A stretch of 64,000 bases of DNA from G963691835 sp963691835 (GCA_963691835.1 OY829383.1:4712001-4776000); one strand, 5' to 3'. Shown: positions 25,175-34,908, numbered from the stretch's first letter. Notes: generated by a model not told the origin, from the letters alone. Numbers and translations: made by a program.

Positions 25175-27001
25175 ATGCAGAGCCATCTTCCACCGTCCCT
25201 GCGAGACCGGCTGCCGCTCGCTCTCAAGGCGTTCTCGCGTGGACAGTTTGAGGCCGCGGTCACGGAAGCGCAGGGTCTGTTGGTCGAGTTTCCGGCCGCG
25301 CCGGTTCTTTACAATCTCCTGGCTTCCGCTCTGTCTAAGCTGGAGAAGGGAGAACGATCGGCACAGGCGTTCGGTTACGGGCTGATCGCCGATCCACGGG
25401 ACAGCAAACTCTACAATTCGGTCGGCACGGCCGCCTCCAATCAACATCGCGACAGCCAGGCCACGAAGGCGTTTCGCCGGTCGCTTTGCCTGAAACCCGA
25501 CGACGTCACGGGATACCAGAACCTCGGTGCTTTGGCGGAACGGGGCAGCCACCTGCCGGCCGCCTCCAAAGCCTACGATCGAGCCGTGTCGATTGCGCCG
25601 GACCAGCGCGGCCTCAAAGACAGGCGGGCTGAGGTTCGCATCCGGTGGGTGAACATGCTGGCGAGGCGGTGCGATTGGCACGCTCTGGAACCGCTCGCTC
25701 CGATGGTGGAGGGGCTTGGCCTTGAAGGGCCCGGGGTCAATCCGTTTCCGTTCCTGGCGCTTGAGGACGCCCCTGCACGCCAACTGAAGCGCGCCGCCAA
25801 CTTTGCTCAAACGGTCACGCCACCAAGCGCCGTATCAACGTTCTCGGTTCCGGGAGATAGGCCGGACCGCCTCCGCATCGGCTACTTCTCATCCGACTTT
25901 CATGACCATGCCGTGATGTACCTCGCCGCCGGGTTGTTCGAGCGGCATGACCGCGGCCGCTTCGAGATCATCGGCTATTCCTATGGCCGGGACTCCACGG
26001 ATGAAAACCGGCGCCGGGCGCGAGGGGCACTGGATGTGTTCAGAGAGGTGCGGGGTCTTTCGGATGAGCAGATTGCAGAGCAAGCGCGGACAGACCGCAT
26101 CGACATCGCCGTAGACCTCAAGGGGCACATCTCAGACAGCCGCGCGCGTCTCTTCTCGCATCGGCCAGCGCCGCTCTCGGCCACATATCTGGGCTACCCG
26201 GGAACCACGGGTGCGACCTACATCGACTATGTCATCGCCGACCGGGTGGTCGCGCCAGAAGGATCTTCCGCCGTCTTTTCCGAGCAGATCGTCCGCATGC
26301 CGAACTGTTATCAGATCAACGATGATCAACGGTACCGGCCAACCGGATCTGCGTCCCGTTCCATGCATGGCCTGCCGGAAGACCGGTTCGTGTTCTGCTG
26401 CTTCAACGACCTGTACAAGGTGACGGAAGAGACCTTTGTCGATTGGATGGCCATTCTTCAACGGGTCGATGGAAGCGTTCTTTGGCTGCTCAACTCTCGG
26501 GATGATGCGGTTCGCAATCTGAGTGCCTATGCAGCGAAACGCGGAATTGATCCCAGCCGGCTGATCTTCGCGGAGCCGGTGCCGAATCCAGATCACCTAG
26601 AGCGGCTGGGGCTTGCGGACCTTGTGATCGATACGTTCCCTTATGGTGCCCATACAACAGCAAGCGATGCTCTATGGGCCGGGGTGCCCATCGTCACGCG
26701 AACGGGTGAGGGGTTTCAGACCCGGGTTTGCGCCAGTCTTCTGACAACCGTCGGACTCGAAACGTTGATTACACGCTCCCGGGACGCCTTCCGAGCACTC
26801 GCCGGAGACCTGGCACAGAACCGTTCCCGATTGGATGAGATAAGGAAGTACCTGACTGAGACGGTCCGAACCACACCGCTCTACGATACGACCGCGTTCA
26901 CCCATGACCTGGAGCGTGTGTATGACGAGATGCACCGAATCTATCGCAGCGGGGAGCATCCCCGCCCGATTGACGTGGCAACTCTCATTGAGGGCGTTTG
27001 A
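25175..27001 (+). CDS. TPR protein with SPINDLY/O-GlcNAc-transferase-like C-terminal domain
   Basis: About 608 residues. The N-terminal TPR units (about 15-180) include VLYNLLASALSKLEKGERSAQAFGYGL and GYQNLGALAERGSHLPAASKAYDRAV. The GT41 domain is canonical: LRIGYFSSDFHDHAVMYL (His), DIAVDLKGHISDSR, APLSATYLGYPGTTGATYIDY, CCFNDLYKVTEETF (Lys) and LVIDTFPYGAHTTASDALWAGVP. An in-frame TTG lies three codons upstream of the ATG. It is divergent from the other glycosyltransferase (219 bp between starts) and overlaps the end of hyuB tail-to-tail by 17 bp. Bacterial GT41 proteins are known to modify flagellins and other proteins; the target here cannot be told. Confidence 0.9.
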   Translation: MQSHLPPSLRDRLPLALKAFSRGQFEAAVTEAQGLLVEFPAAPVLYNLLASALSKLEKGERSAQAFGYGLIADPRDSKLYNSVGTAASNQHRDSQATKAFRRSLCLKPDDVTGYQNLGALAERGSHLPAASKAYDRAVSIAPDQRGLKDRRAEVRIRWVNMLARRCDWHALEPLAPMVEGLGLEGPGVNPFPFLALEDAPARQLKRAANFAQTVTPPSAVSTFSVPGDRPDRLRIGYFSSDFHDHAVMYLAAGLFERHDRGRFEIIGYSYGRDSTDENRRRARGALDVFREVRGLSDEQIAEQARTDRIDIAVDLKGHISDSRARLFSHRPAPLSATYLGYPGTTGATYIDYVIADRVVAPEGSSAVFSEQIVRMPNCYQINDDQRYRPTGSASRSMHGLPEDRFVFCCFNDLYKVTEETFVDWMAILQRVDGSVLWLLNSRDDAVRNLSAYAAKRGIDPSRLIFAEPVPNPDHLERLGLADLVIDTFPYGAHTTASDALWAGVPIVTRTGEGFQTRVCASLLTTVGLETLITRSRDAFRALAGDLAQNRSRLDEIRKYLTETVRTTPLYDTTAFTHDLERVYDEMHRIYRSGEHPRPIDVATLIEGV

Positions 27002-28658
27002 CCGTCGCCTTGCGGACCCGCCGGGGCGGCAGCCCTTCGACCCGGTCGGCCGAACGCTGCTTTCTGGACCGGTCTTGTGGGTCTCCCCAACCGCCGCCAC
27101 CGCCGGACTGAACCTCAAAGGACGTCATCGGTGGCACGGGGATCCCTTCGCGTTTGGTCGGAAGTGTCATTGCGGGGCCTGTGGGCGGACACATGCGGTA
27201 ACGGTGAGGTGCGCCCGGCCCGCCGCCCGCCCGTCCCATTGCCGGGTGGCGGGTGCCTTCGCCAGCCGTGTTGCAGACCGCCGGCGCGGTTGTTTCCAGC
27301 TTTAGGGATAGCTCACACCCCGACCCGCCGATGTAGCGGCCGTCCCCTCCGGACCCAGGCCGGAACTCGTGCCGCCCGAAGAACAAAGGGAAGCGCGCTT
27401 CCGCGACTTCGACGGACCCGAACTTTAGACCGCCGACGGTGTGCCACTCCCCGCCGTTGTGCCAACCGTCTCCACCCGGTGACGCGCCGCCCCCGGGCCG
27501 GGCATGGAAGAGATGCCAAATGAACGGCTTGCCTGTGTTGGGATCCTCACCTTTAAGCGCGATGCGGAACCGGCGCCCCCATCCCGCCATTGCCCGGTCC
27601 GGGCATGCGGGGGCGATGGCATCGACGATGGCCTCGACGATGTCCTGGGAGCAGTGGGAGGTGCAGAGCGTCACAGGAGCCCCAGGCTTCGCCCAGACCA
27701 CAGTGCCCTCTTTCGCCGTCACCTCAATGGGCCGCATGGAACCGTCATTCTTGGGGATGTCGGAATCGAGCAGAAACGCGAAAGCCATCGCCACCGCAGA
27801 GCGCATGTTGGCGTATGACGAGTTGAGGAAGCACGCGACCTGCGGGTCGGATCGGGATAGATCCACATGCACACTGTCACCCGAGATCGTCACACTGGCG
27901 CGGATCGCGATATCCACATTGCCGCGTCCGTCATCATCCAACAGGGCTTCACCCTCGTAGACACCGTCCGTCCAGGTTTCTATCACAGCGCGGGCACGCC
28001 TCTCCGACGCTTCGAGGATCGCGTCTGTCGCGGCCGCCACGACGTCGGCGCCGAACTCCTCGATCAATGCCAGCACACGCCGTTCCCCCAAGCGAACGGA
28101 ACCGATCTGCGCCGCCAGATCGCCCTGGAAATCCCGCGGGTGACGAACATTCGCCGCCAGCATCCGCGCGATGTCCTCCCGCTCCACGCCCTTCTCCCAG
28201 AAACGGAGCGGCGGTATGCGAATGCCTTCCTGCCAGATCTCGGTCGCGGCGGCGTTGTAGGCGCCGTGAGTCGCGCCGCCAATATCAGAGTGGTGGGCGC
28301 GGTTGACCGTCCAGAACACCGCCTTCCCGTTCGCGAAAACCGGAACCACGGCCGTCACGTCCGGCAGATGACTGCCGCCGAAATAAGGATCGTTCAACAG
28401 GAATACGTCGCCCGGATGCACATCGTCTCCGAACGCGTCGATGACTGATTTCGCCGCCCAGGGCATGGCACCCACATGGACCGGTATGTGCTCCGCCTGG
28501 GCAACCAACTCCCCGGATGCCCCGTTGATCGACGTGGAAAAGTCCCGGCTCGAGTTCAGGATCTGGGAATACGACGTCCGGAGCATCGCCTCCCCCATCT
28601 CGTCGACGATGCCGACCAGACGATGCTGGATCACGGAGACGGTAATCGGATCGACCAT
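26985..28658 (-). CDS. hyuB: Hydantoinase/oxoprolinase family protein, subunit B
   Basis: 557 residues. HyuB-type subunits pair with HyuA. Typical segments are DPITVSVIQHRLVGIVDEMGEAMLRTSYS at the N-terminus, PGDVFLLNDPYFGGSHLPDV, VNRAHHSDIGGATHGAYN, RAVIETWTDGVYEGEALLDDDG and RPGGGASPGGDGWHNGG near the C-terminus. The extreme C-terminus after GGGWGDPQDRS does not continue in the usual way and ends inside the convergent glycosyltransferase gene. ATG 28656-28658 is preceded by GAGGAAG. It is upstream of, but separated from, hyuA on the same strand. Confidence 0.92.
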   Translation of the reverse strand: MVDPITVSVIQHRLVGIVDEMGEAMLRTSYSQILNSSRDFSTSINGASGELVAQAEHIPVHVGAMPWAAKSVIDAFGDDVHPGDVFLLNDPYFGGSHLPDVTAVVPVFANGKAVFWTVNRAHHSDIGGATHGAYNAAATEIWQEGIRIPPLRFWEKGVEREDIARMLAANVRHPRDFQGDLAAQIGSVRLGERRVLALIEEFGADVVAAATDAILEASERRARAVIETWTDGVYEGEALLDDDGRGNVDIAIRASVTISGDSVHVDLSRSDPQVACFLNSSYANMRSAVAMAFAFLLDSDIPKNDGSMRPIEVTAKEGTVVWAKPGAPVTLCTSHCSQDIVEAIVDAIAPACPDRAMAGWGRRFRIALKGEDPNTGKPFIWHLFHARPGGGASPGGDGWHNGGEWHTVGGLKFGSVEVAEARFPLFFGRHEFRPGSGGDGRYIGGSGCELSLKLETTAPAVCNTAGEGTRHPAMGRAGGGPGAPHRYRMCPPTGPAMTLPTKREGIPVPPMTSFEVQSGGGGGWGDPQDRSRKQRSADRVEGLPPRRVRKATVKRPQ

Positions 28659-28774
28659 GAAGCACTTCCTCGCCCAACGCCGCTACCGGATGGCGGCGCG
28701 CCATCGTCGTTCAAGGGAACGGACGGAGGCAAGGCAAAGCAGCCCGGACAGCAACTCCGGCAGAGCGATCCCAG

Positions 28775-30514
28775 CTAGGCCGCGCGAAGGCGCTCCAGGA
28801 AACCATCCAAAGAGTCTCGAAGCCGGTCGGCACAGTCGTTCAACTCATTGACCTGACCAGAGAGATCTCCGGAGTAGGTCTTCGAAGTTGAAGCATTCTC
28901 GCCGACAACGCCGATCTCGCGGCTGACCTCCTCTGCGCCCGCAGCAGCGCCGGATATGTTCCGCGCGATCTCGTGCGTGGCTGCGGACTGCTCTTCGACT
29001 GAAGCGGCGATCTCGGTTGTCGAGGCGCTGATGTTCTGGATGGAGGCCAACACGATATCGATCGCACCAACAGTGGTCTTGGTCGACGCCTGCATGTCCG
29101 AGATCTGTGTGGTGATGGTCTCCGTCGCCTGAGCCGTCTGGGTCGCGAGGTTTTTCACCTCGGTCGCGACAACGGCAAAGCCTTTGCCGGCGTCCCCCGC
29201 CCTCGCCGCTTCGATCGTGGCATTTAGGGCCAGAAGGTTGGTCTGCTCGGCGATATCGCTGATGAGTTCCACAACTTCACCAATCTGTCTGGCGCCGACT
29301 TCCAATTGATTGACCGCATCACCCGCACGGCCGATTTCGGTGTTCGCCCGGTTCGACATGTCGGAGGCGGAGGTGATGCGCTGGCTGATCTCATCGATCG
29401 CGTTGGAGAGTTCCGTCGCGGCAGCGGCCACCGTCTGGACATTTGTCAGCGCCTGCTCGGACGCCGCGGCAACGGTCGTTGCCCGAACGCTCGTACTTTC
29501 AGCGGCCGTATCAAGATAAGACGCAGCCGAGCCGATCGTTGCCGCGCGGTCACCCACTTCGTTCGTGACGGATTTGACAGATTCCTCCAGCGCGTCGGCC
29601 ATCGCGAGCGTGTCCCTCCGCCGGGACTCCGCCGCTTCCGCCTCCATCGCCTGACGCTCCGCTTCGAGGCGCTTAACCCGTTCCGTCTGTATCTTGAAGC
29701 GGGTGAACGCATCCGCAAGCTTACCGATTTCATCCTTGCTGCGAATGTTGACGGCGACGCTCGTATCTCCGTCGGCCAGCGCGGCGATGGCACCGGTGAC
29801 CTGCCGGAGTGGATTGGTTATCGCCCGTAGCGCGAATACGACCGCCGCGCCGAAGGCCAGAACCGAACCGCCCACCGTCAGTGCCACGGTCAACCACAAG
29901 GCCAGAACCTCATGCTCATCAGCCGTTTGGGCAGCTCTAACGGTAAAGGACGCAATCTGATTGAGCACGGCTTCCACATCACGGTCCAGGGCGTCCGCCT
30001 CTGCCTCGATCGTCGCTACCAGGGCGCGGGCTTCGTCGTACTTCTGATCTTCGACCAGACGGAAGACGGTGCGGGTATCTTCGTCGAACACCTTGTGGGC
30101 CGTCGCGATTGACTCAAGCTCGCCCCTAAGCGCCAGAAACTCCTTTCGGCTTTCGGGATTGCGGGCTTCGCGGATCGCGTCTTCTGCAAGGCCCAGCGCC
30201 TGCTCCAACTCGAGATTCACCTTCGCGGCCAATTCATCAAACTGCCGCGTTGCAGCACCGAACACGGACAAATTCCGGTCCGAAACGCCCGCAGCCCGGA
30301 GCGCACGCTCCATCTGAATCGTCTGCTCCAACTGGTGTGCGGTTATGTTGCCGATCAGGCTGCTGAGCGGCAGGTCGTGTGCCGCGATCTCGTGAATCTC
30401 TTCGCCGATGCTTTTCAGCTGCCAGATCGCCACACCACCAACCGCGACTGTCGAGGAAATGGCCAGAAAGACCACCCCGATGACCTTGGCTAGGATGGAG
30501 TTCGATATTGACAT
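28775..30514 (-). CDS. Methyl-accepting chemotaxis protein (periplasmic helical sensor, HAMP)
   Basis: 579 residues: membrane helix 1 (about 8-30), a periplasmic helical region of about 170 residues (IHEIAAHDLPLSSLIGNITAHQLEQ onward) resembling a four-helix-bundle sensor, membrane helix 2 (about 205-228), HAMP (NPLRQVTGAIAALADGD), then the signalling domain with tip DIAEQTNLLALNATIEAARAGDAGKGFAVVATEVKNLA. ATG at 30512-30514 is chosen over one six codons upstream because GGAG lies about ten bases before it. The 269-bp AT-rich gap upstream, shared with the divergent SDR gene, presumably holds its promoter. Confidence 0.94.
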   Translation of the reverse strand: MSISNSILAKVIGVVFLAISSTVAVGGVAIWQLKSIGEEIHEIAAHDLPLSSLIGNITAHQLEQTIQMERALRAAGVSDRNLSVFGAATRQFDELAAKVNLELEQALGLAEDAIREARNPESRKEFLALRGELESIATAHKVFDEDTRTVFRLVEDQKYDEARALVATIEAEADALDRDVEAVLNQIASFTVRAAQTADEHEVLALWLTVALTVGGSVLAFGAAVVFALRAITNPLRQVTGAIAALADGDTSVAVNIRSKDEIGKLADAFTRFKIQTERVKRLEAERQAMEAEAAESRRRDTLAMADALEESVKSVTNEVGDRAATIGSAASYLDTAAESTSVRATTVAAASEQALTNVQTVAAAATELSNAIDEISQRITSASDMSNRANTEIGRAGDAVNQLEVGARQIGEVVELISDIAEQTNLLALNATIEAARAGDAGKGFAVVATEVKNLATQTAQATETITTQISDMQASTKTTVGAIDIVLASIQNISASTTEIAASVEEQSAATHEIARNISGAAAGAEEVSREIGVVGENASTSKTYSGDLSGQVNELNDCADRLRDSLDGFLERLRAA

Positions 30515-30801
30515 ATCGCGACCATCTCCCATGTCCGATGAAGCACTATTAGTTGCCGATAAGAACGATGAGCCATCTAACTATACAAATGGTGTGAACG
30601 AAACCTTAATTCGAATAGCTTTTGCACAATCATTATTAATGCGCGTTAACGAGTGATTGTCACATCTCTATAGCCATATTTTTGCAACGCACTACATCCT
30701 TTGATACTCAACCGCTGAACGACCGAGCAATAGCTTTCCTGCCTTGTGGCGCCGTCTTCATCGGCCTACGCTTTGAAAAATCAACGCAATCGGGGGAAGT
30801 C

Positions 30802-31551
30802 ATGGCGAAGATAGCGATCGTGACCGGAGCGGGTTCCGGCGTCGGCAGAGCGGCGGTCATCGCCTTGGTCCGCGAGGGTTGGACCGTCACATTGGCCGGG
30901 CGGCGCAAGGATGCCCTTGAGGAAACCGTCTCCTTGGCCGGCGCGGATGCGACAACCAGCCGCACAGTGCCGACCGACGTTTCAGACCCGGACTCAGTCG
31001 CCGCTTTGTTTAAGGCGGTGTTGGAGAAGGATGGACGGGTCGACATGATCTTCAACAATGCTGGCGTCAACGCACCCGGCATCCCGCTTGAAGATCTGAC
31101 GGTTGAGCAGTGGCGCCAGGTGGTCGACATCAACCTCTCGGGCATCTTCTACTGCACCCAAGAGGCGTTCCGCGCCATGAAGGCGCAGTCACCGATGGGG
31201 GGCCGGATCATCAACAACGGATCGATCTCGGCGCACGCACCCAGGCCCCACTCCTCGCCCTATACCGCCACCAAGCATGCCGTCACCGGGCTGACCAAGT
31301 CGACGGCGCTGGACGGCCGCAGGTACGACATCGCCTGCAGTCAGATCGATATCGGCAACGCCGCGACGGAGATGGCGATGCGCATGGCGAAAGGCGTGCC
31401 GCAGGCGAACGGGGAGACGGCCGTTGAGCCGTTAATGGATGTTTCCCGGGTTGGCGACGCGGTGGCTTACATGGCCAGTTTACCGCTGGACGCAAATGTC
31501 CAGTTCATGACTGTGATGGCTACGAAAATGCCCTATATCGGTCGCGGGTAA
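30802..31551 (+). CDS. Short-chain dehydrogenase/reductase
   Basis: 249 residues of the classical SDR type: nucleotide-binding TGAGSGVGRA (about 8-17), NNAGVN, and the active-site YTATKHA with its upstream Ser in NNGSISAHAP. The substrate is not predictable. ATG at 30802 follows GGGGGAAG, a strong ribosome-binding site; an upstream open stretch lacks similarity. It precedes the pirin gene by 49 bp. Confidence 0.92.
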   Translation: MAKIAIVTGAGSGVGRAAVIALVREGWTVTLAGRRKDALEETVSLAGADATTSRTVPTDVSDPDSVAALFKAVLEKDGRVDMIFNNAGVNAPGIPLEDLTVEQWRQVVDINLSGIFYCTQEAFRAMKAQSPMGGRIINNGSISAHAPRPHSSPYTATKHAVTGLTKSTALDGRRYDIACSQIDIGNAATEMAMRMAKGVPQANGETAVEPLMDVSRVGDAVAYMASLPLDANVQFMTVMATKMPYIGRG

Positions 31552-31600
31552 GGCTGGCTCGGGGCATTGAGGGTCGGCCGATAATCAATCGGAGGACCCA

Positions 31601-32518
31601 ATGTCCCAACTCTCGTCCCTCGCCGTGCCGGAGGACTTTCCGGACGCGCCTGATGCGGTCGAACACATCATCGTCCCGCGAACCAGCGACATTGGCGGGT
31701 TCGAAGTCCGGCGCGCGCTCCCCTCGAAAGAGCGCCGCATGGTCGGACCGTTCGTCTTTCTCGATCAGATGGGTCCGGATGTGTTGGTGGCGGGTCATGG
31801 GATGGATGTGCGGCCGCACCCCCATATCGGACTTGCCACGCTGACCTATCTTTTCGACGGCGAGATCTGGCACCGGGACAGCCTCGGCTATGAGATGCCG
31901 ATCCGGCCCGGCGCTCTGAACCTGATGACGGCGGGCCGCGGTATCGTCCATTCAGAGCGGTCAGGCGTGGAGACGCGGCCGGTTGATCATCGGGTTTTCG
32001 GCCTGCAGTCGTGGATCGCCCTCCCGAAGGCGCGGGAGGAGGACGAGCCGGGCTTCATCCATCATCCGATGAGCGATCTGCCCACTTTGAATGCCGAAGG
32101 CAAGAAGGTTCGGGTCGTCCTGGGCAGCGCTTACGGCGAGTCCTCGCCGGTGGTGACACCATCCGAGACGATTTATGTCGACATCCAGATGGATGCGGGC
32201 TCCGTCCTTCCGGTGCCGGCCGATTGGGAGGAACGGGCTCTCCATGTATCGGAGGGTTCGATCGATGTTGGCGGCCAACGTGTCGACGCGGGAACACTCG
32301 CCGTGCTGAAGCCGGGTGACGCCGTCACAGTGCGTGCGCGGTCCCATACCCGCGTCATGATTGTCGGCGGAGAGCCTCTGGATGGCCCGCGGCATCTCTG
32401 GTGGAACTTCGTCTCTAGTTCCAAAGACCGCTTGGAACAGGCCAAGGCGGATTGGAAGGCCGGCAAGTTCCCGGTCGTTCCGGGCGATACGGAAGAGTTC
32501 ATTCCGCTGCCCGAGTAG
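31601..32518 (+). CDS. Pirin family bicupin protein
   Basis: 305 residues. The N-terminal cupin has the pirin metal-binding pattern (DVRPHPHIGLATLTYLFDGEIWHRDSLG, about 66-93) and RPGALNLMTAGRGIVHSER; the C-terminal cupin includes LHVSEGSIDVGGQ. Some bacterial pirins have quercetinase activity, others are regulatory; which applies here is unknown. ATG follows an AATCGGAGGACCC ribosome-binding site. Confidence 0.93.
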   Translation: MSQLSSLAVPEDFPDAPDAVEHIIVPRTSDIGGFEVRRALPSKERRMVGPFVFLDQMGPDVLVAGHGMDVRPHPHIGLATLTYLFDGEIWHRDSLGYEMPIRPGALNLMTAGRGIVHSERSGVETRPVDHRVFGLQSWIALPKAREEDEPGFIHHPMSDLPTLNAEGKKVRVVLGSAYGESSPVVTPSETIYVDIQMDAGSVLPVPADWEERALHVSEGSIDVGGQRVDAGTLAVLKPGDAVTVRARSHTRVMIVGGEPLDGPRHLWWNFVSSSKDRLEQAKADWKAGKFPVVPGDTEEFIPLPE

Positions 32519-32541
32519 GCGCTTGGATGACAGCCGGCGCC

Positions 32542-33741
32542 TCAAACGATCTGGGCGCCGGTTTCATCCACCCCACCATACAACCAGGCGACCCCGTCAT
32601 ACGGCCCGCCACCCTTGCGGCCCAGGAACAGGTTCCGGAGTTCAGCCGTCACACCGGACGCGTGGTAGACATCGCCGTAGAACCGGGCCGTCAACTGAAC
32701 GCGTCCCGTCCGTAGGTAGCGGTCCGCCTGATAAGCGCGGAAGGCTGCCGGATAGTGCTCTCCATGGCTTGAGACCTTGTTCGCGAGACACACCGCATCC
32801 TCAATCGCCATGCAAGCTCCTTGCGCGAGATACTGCAGCATAGGGTGCGCGGCATCACCCAGGAGCGTGACCGGCCCCCGGCTCCATTCCCGGACAGGCT
32901 CCCGGTCGCACAAAACCCACATCCGCCAGGATTCGATCCTCGAGAGCAGATCAAGCACAACCGGATGCTGGCCCGCGAACTTTGCGTGAAGTTCTTCTGG
33001 GTCTCCGTACTCGTTCCATCCCTCCTCATACCGGTCGGAATGGAACACGGCGACGATGTTGAAAAGCTCGCCCCGCCGCAGCGGATAGTGGACGAGATGC
33101 GTCTTTGGTCCTGCCCAAAGCACGACATCGTTCGTCGGCACGCCGTCCGGCACGTCAGACATCGGCAGCACGGCGCGATAGGCGATGTGACCGGAGACCC
33201 GCGGCGGCCCATCGTTCACAACATGGCCCCGGACCGTCGACCACAGCCCGTCGGCACCGATCAGCCCGGGCGCCTCAAGCGATCCAGCGCCGGAAACCTC
33301 GACCATCACCCGGTCACGCGCCGACTGGATGCCCTCAATCTTCCGGTTGGTTTCCAGTACGATACGGCCGTCCGCCTCGCACGCGTCCAACAGAACCCTG
33401 TGAAGATCAGGACGGTAGATCACCGCGTAGGGATGGCCAAAATGCTCGGCGATCCCCTGTCCTAAGGGAACCCGGGTCACCTCACCGCCGTCTTTCGCAT
33501 CCCGCATCAGCAAAGAGGAGGGATGTGCGGCCATGTCGGAGACTGAGTCCTCCAATCCGAGGACCTCGAACATCTTGAAGACGTTCGGTCCAAGCTGGAT
33601 GCCCGCGCCAACCTCGCCAAAGGTCTCCGCTTGTTCAAGAACCCGAACCCGGCGATCCGCCAGCCGCGCGAGAGACAGGGCGGACGCAAGCCCGCCAATA
33701 CCGCCACCCGCAACAATCAGTTCGTCCGTCTTTGCCGTCAT
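32542..33741 (-). CDS. FAD-dependent aromatic monooxygenase, 3-hydroxybenzoate 6-hydroxylase-like
   Basis: 399 residues. Dinucleotide-binding motif VAGGGIGGLASALSLA (about 10-25), the second FAD motif GDAAHPMLQYLAQGACMAIEDA (about 296-317) and the substrate-side segment IGADGLWSTVRGHV. The overall sequence resembles flavin monooxygenases of the salicylate / 3-hydroxybenzoate 6-hydroxylase group, which para-hydroxylate 3-hydroxybenzoate to gentisate with NADH. The downstream gentisate genes are absent from this window, so the substrate is uncertain. It converges with the pirin gene (23-bp gap). Confidence 0.88.
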   Translation of the reverse strand: MTAKTDELIVAGGGIGGLASALSLARLADRRVRVLEQAETFGEVGAGIQLGPNVFKMFEVLGLEDSVSDMAAHPSSLLMRDAKDGGEVTRVPLGQGIAEHFGHPYAVIYRPDLHRVLLDACEADGRIVLETNRKIEGIQSARDRVMVEVSGAGSLEAPGLIGADGLWSTVRGHVVNDGPPRVSGHIAYRAVLPMSDVPDGVPTNDVVLWAGPKTHLVHYPLRRGELFNIVAVFHSDRYEEGWNEYGDPEELHAKFAGQHPVVLDLLSRIESWRMWVLCDREPVREWSRGPVTLLGDAAHPMLQYLAQGACMAIEDAVCLANKVSSHGEHYPAAFRAYQADRYLRTGRVQLTARFYGDVYHASGVTAELRNLFLGRKGGGPYDGVAWLYGGVDETGAQIV

Positions 33742-33894
33742 CGTCCTGATGCCTTCACCCTCATCGGGTCAGCCGATATGTGTGTCCGCTCGCCAACAAT
33801 CGGCATGATCTTCTATGATCACCGCCGGTTGGACATACGGACTTGCCCATAGGCACCCCATTCGCCCGCGGGTGCATCTTGAGGAGACGGCGAA

Positions 33895-34869
33895 ATGGCG
33901 GTCAAGCTTGGCATCATCGGATACGGGATCATGGGGGAGAGGCTCGCCCGGGCCCTCGACCGGCATGATCGGACGGTGGTCGCCCCCGCCGGCATCTGGG
34001 ATCCCTCGGAAGCGGCAATGACCCGTCTCGCATCCGACCTTCCTGAGATGCCGCGCCTCGGCTCGGCGGAAGCCGTGATCGAGGCCGCCGACTGCGTCTA
34101 CATTGCCTCGCCACCACAGGCCCATATCAGCCACGCGGAAGCCGCCCTGGACAGCGGCCGGGCCGTGTTCTGCGAGAAGCCCCTTTCCGCCGACAACGCA
34201 CTGGCGGAGCGCTTCGTCTCCCGGATTGAGGATAAGGGCGAGCGGTTCGCGGTGAATTTCGTCTTCGCGTCATCCCTTGCGGTCGACCAGATCAAGACAT
34301 GGATCGCTGAGGGTGCGGTTGGTCCGGTACGCAGTCTCGAGATTGAGATCGGCTTCCGGATCTGGCCTCGACCGTGGCAAATGGACGCCTCGGGCTGGTT
34401 ATCCCGGCGGGCGGAAGGCGGATTTACCCGGGAGGTCGTTTCCCACTTCCTTTTCCTGACCCGCCGGCTTGTCGGACCTCTCAGCCTCGGCTCCCACGCC
34501 GTGACTTATCCCGACGGCGACGTTTCAGAGGAGTCGATCACCGCGGAGATCGATGCCGGCGGCGTCCCGGTCAGTCTCAGCGGCGGCGTCGGTACCACGG
34601 AGAAAGACGACCATAATCTTTGGGTTCTGCGGGGCGACAACGGATCGATCCGATTGAGGGATTGGTCAGTCGCGGAGCGGCTCGGACCGGATGGCGAATG
34701 GCGACAGGCGTCCGACGCGATGCCGAACGAGAAGGCACGCCCGCTTGTCCTGCAACGGCAACTCGACAAGGTCGCCGCGATGACGTCGGGCGGGCCGCAG
34801 GATTTGGCGACCGCCCGGGAAGCCCTGGATGTTCAGCAGATTGTCGAAGCCATCCTGACCGAGGAATGA
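33895..34869 (+). CDS. Gfo/Idh/MocA family oxidoreductase
   Basis: 324 residues. N-terminal Rossmann domain with LGIIGYGIMGERLARAL and the conserved EKPLSADNALAE (CEKP motif, about 94-107), then the C-terminal alpha/beta dimerisation domain. Family members oxidise sugars, inositols or related polyols with NAD(P). ATG at 33895 follows TTGAGGAGACGGCGAA, a good ribosome-binding site. No pathway partners are adjacent. Confidence 0.9.
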   Translation: MAVKLGIIGYGIMGERLARALDRHDRTVVAPAGIWDPSEAAMTRLASDLPEMPRLGSAEAVIEAADCVYIASPPQAHISHAEAALDSGRAVFCEKPLSADNALAERFVSRIEDKGERFAVNFVFASSLAVDQIKTWIAEGAVGPVRSLEIEIGFRIWPRPWQMDASGWLSRRAEGGFTREVVSHFLFLTRRLVGPLSLGSHAVTYPDGDVSEESITAEIDAGGVPVSLSGGVGTTEKDDHNLWVLRGDNGSIRLRDWSVAERLGPDGEWRQASDAMPNEKARPLVLQRQLDKVAAMTSGGPQDLATAREALDVQQIVEAILTEE

Positions 34870-34908
34870 TCTCGGTCGCCAGGGCCCGACTCTGCTGCTC
34901 TGTCGGGG

